DNA of 64,000 nucleotides, taken from the NCBI GenBank assembly GCA_963966185.1, contig CAWZYM010000407.1:428001-492000 (forward strand). Reading direction: 5' to 3'. Position 1 is the first letter of the stretch, and each line of letters begins with the position of its first letter. Positions 62,939-64,000 of this stretch are shown one piece after another. Source of the stretch: Rhabditoides inermis. Lineage: Eukaryota > Nematoda > Chromadorea > Rhabditida > Rhabditidae. The notes beneath the pieces were generated by a model, which saw only the letters and a program-made list of their open reading frames with translations, was not told the origin of the DNA and ran no database searches. The position numbers were made by a program, and so were the translations under genes.

Positions 62939-63728
62939 AGATCTACGAAACGAGTTCATAGATCTACGAAATGAGTTCATAGATCTACGAAATGAGTTCA
63001 TAGATCCACGAAATGAGTTCATAGATCAACGAAATGAGTTCGTAGATCTACGAAATGAGCTCGTAGATCTACGAAAGGAGTTCGTAGTTCTGCGAAATGA
63101 ATTCGTAGATCTACGAAATGAATTCGTAGATCTACGAAATGAGTTCGTAGATCTACGAAATGAGCTCGTAGATCTACGAAATGAGTTCGTAGTTCTACGA
63201 AATGAGCTCGTAGATCTACGAAATGAGCTCGTAGATCTACGAAATGAGTTCGTAGTTCTACGATATGAGTTCGTAGATCTACGAAATGAGTTCGTAGAAT
63301 GTACGAAATGAGCTCGTAGATCTACGAATTGAGTTCGTAGTTTTACGAAATGAGTTCGTAGTTCTACTAAATAAGTTCGTAGTTCTACGAAATGAGTTTG
63401 CAAATCTACGAAATGAGTTCGTAGTCTACGAAATGAGTTCGTAGTTCTACGAAATGAGTTTGCAAATCTACGAAATGAGTTCGTAGATCTACGAAATGAG
63501 TTCGTAGTTCTACGAATTGAGTTCGTAGATCTACGAAACGAGTTCGTAGTTCTACGAAATGAGTTCGTAGATCTACGAAACGAGTTCATAGATCAACGAA
63601 ATGAGTTTGCAAATCTACGAAATGAGTTCATAGATCTACGAAATGAGCTCGTAGATCCACGAAATGAGCTCGTAGATCTACGAATTGCATTCGTAGTTCT
63701 ACGAAATGAGTTCATAGATCTACGAAAT
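62939..63728 (+). repeat. S21 satellite: 21-bp palindromic array, right arm
   Basis: About 37 units of 21 bp in the GAAATGAGTTCG orientation, opposite to the left arm. Central variants are AGATCT, AGTTCT, AGATCC, AGATCA and GCAAATCT. One unit near 63296 is broken (GTAGAATGTACGAAATG) and one near 63424 is a base short (GTAGTCTACG). The 128- and 187-codon open frames on the two strands follow from the 21-bp period. Confidence 0.96.
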
Positions 63729-63744
63729 CTGTAACATTCTGTAA
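63729..63744 (+). repeat. S10 fragment (about 1.5 units)
   Basis: CTGTAACATTCTGTAA is an exact piece of the S10 satellite otherwise seen only at 57241-57664. It sits precisely between S21 and S30a. Confidence 0.85.
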
Positions 63745-64000
63745 GATCTCTGGCGCTAGAACATGACGGTTTGAGATTTCTACCGTCAGAACCTGACGGT
63801 TTGAGATTTCTACCGTCAGAACCTGACGGTTTGAGATCTCTGGCGCTAGAACCTGACGGTTTGAGATTTCTACCGTCAGAACCTAACGGTTCAAGATCTC
63901 TGCCAACTCAACCTGACGGTTTGAGATCTCTACCAACAGAACCTGACGGTTTGACATCTCTGCCAACAGAACCTGACGGTTAAAGGTTTCCGCCTCTGGC
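63745..64000 (+). repeat. S30a satellite, right-edge block, partial
   Basis: About eight 30-bp units run into the window edge. The last units carry a variant not seen elsewhere here (CTCTGCCAACAGAACC), which breaks the left half of the hairpin. This end may be a separately evolving or edge-degenerating part of the array. Confidence 0.93.

Noticed and set aside
61629..63589. FVDLRNE heptad frames in S21 that look like a coiled coil
   Set aside because: A 21-bp unit always gives a seven-residue repeat. Opposite strands are equally open, and the starts are not convincing.

Overview
The window is almost entirely eukaryotic satellite DNA. I see no bacterial-type genes, no rRNA or tRNA, and only about 1 kb of non-repetitive sequence. 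A repeat-rich animal chromosome fits best. The main 11-bp satellite contains TTAGG/CCTAA, the arthropod telomere pentamer, which weakly suggests an arthropod subtelomeric or heterochromatic block. The species cannot be read from the sequence.

Five satellite families make up the mosaic. S11 is an 11-bp unit (AACTTCTTCCT). S30a is a 30-bp unit built around a CCGTCAG/CTGACGG hairpin. S30b has 30-bp and 23-bp units that both start GTTTAGAAC. S10 is a 10-bp unit (ACATTCTGTA). S21 is a 21-bp unit around the palindrome TTCGTAGATCTACGAA. The '+' orientation of each family is arbitrary and is defined by these motifs.

Layout: S11+ (1-11382); a composite S30a+/S11-/S30b+ insert (11383-12120); S11+ again (12121-14075); a longer version of the same composite (14076-15056); S30a+ (15057-16590); S11 switching +, -, + (16591-19657); S30a+ (19658-19921), flipping to S30a- (19930-22620); S30b- (22621-23728), flipping to a 33-kb S30b+ block (23729-57143). 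Then come (GACA)n and S10 (57158-57664), S30a- (57665-57798), S30b- (57799-61633), S21- (61634-61925), a short S21+ piece, a unique island (about 61955-62938), S21+ (62939-63728) and S30a+ to the right edge.

The window is organised at several scales. S11 follows a strict spacing rule of 28 + 11k bp. S30a has a 231-bp higher-order repeat. The S30b block contains two nearly identical tandem copies of a 10,157-bp super-repeat, followed by a decayed third copy and a 3,960-bp repeat. Inverted duplications share exact axes, and the same inter-family junctions recur far apart. This indicates that composite segments were copied and inverted as pieces, not that each array grew independently.

The only place with gene-like signals is the unique island. 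It has a TATA-like box, a strong GT-AG intron pair that joins two open segments into an 81-codon reading frame, and a downstream AATAAA. This is a low-confidence gene candidate. All long ORFs inside the satellites are explained by unit lengths divisible by three and are not annotated as genes.
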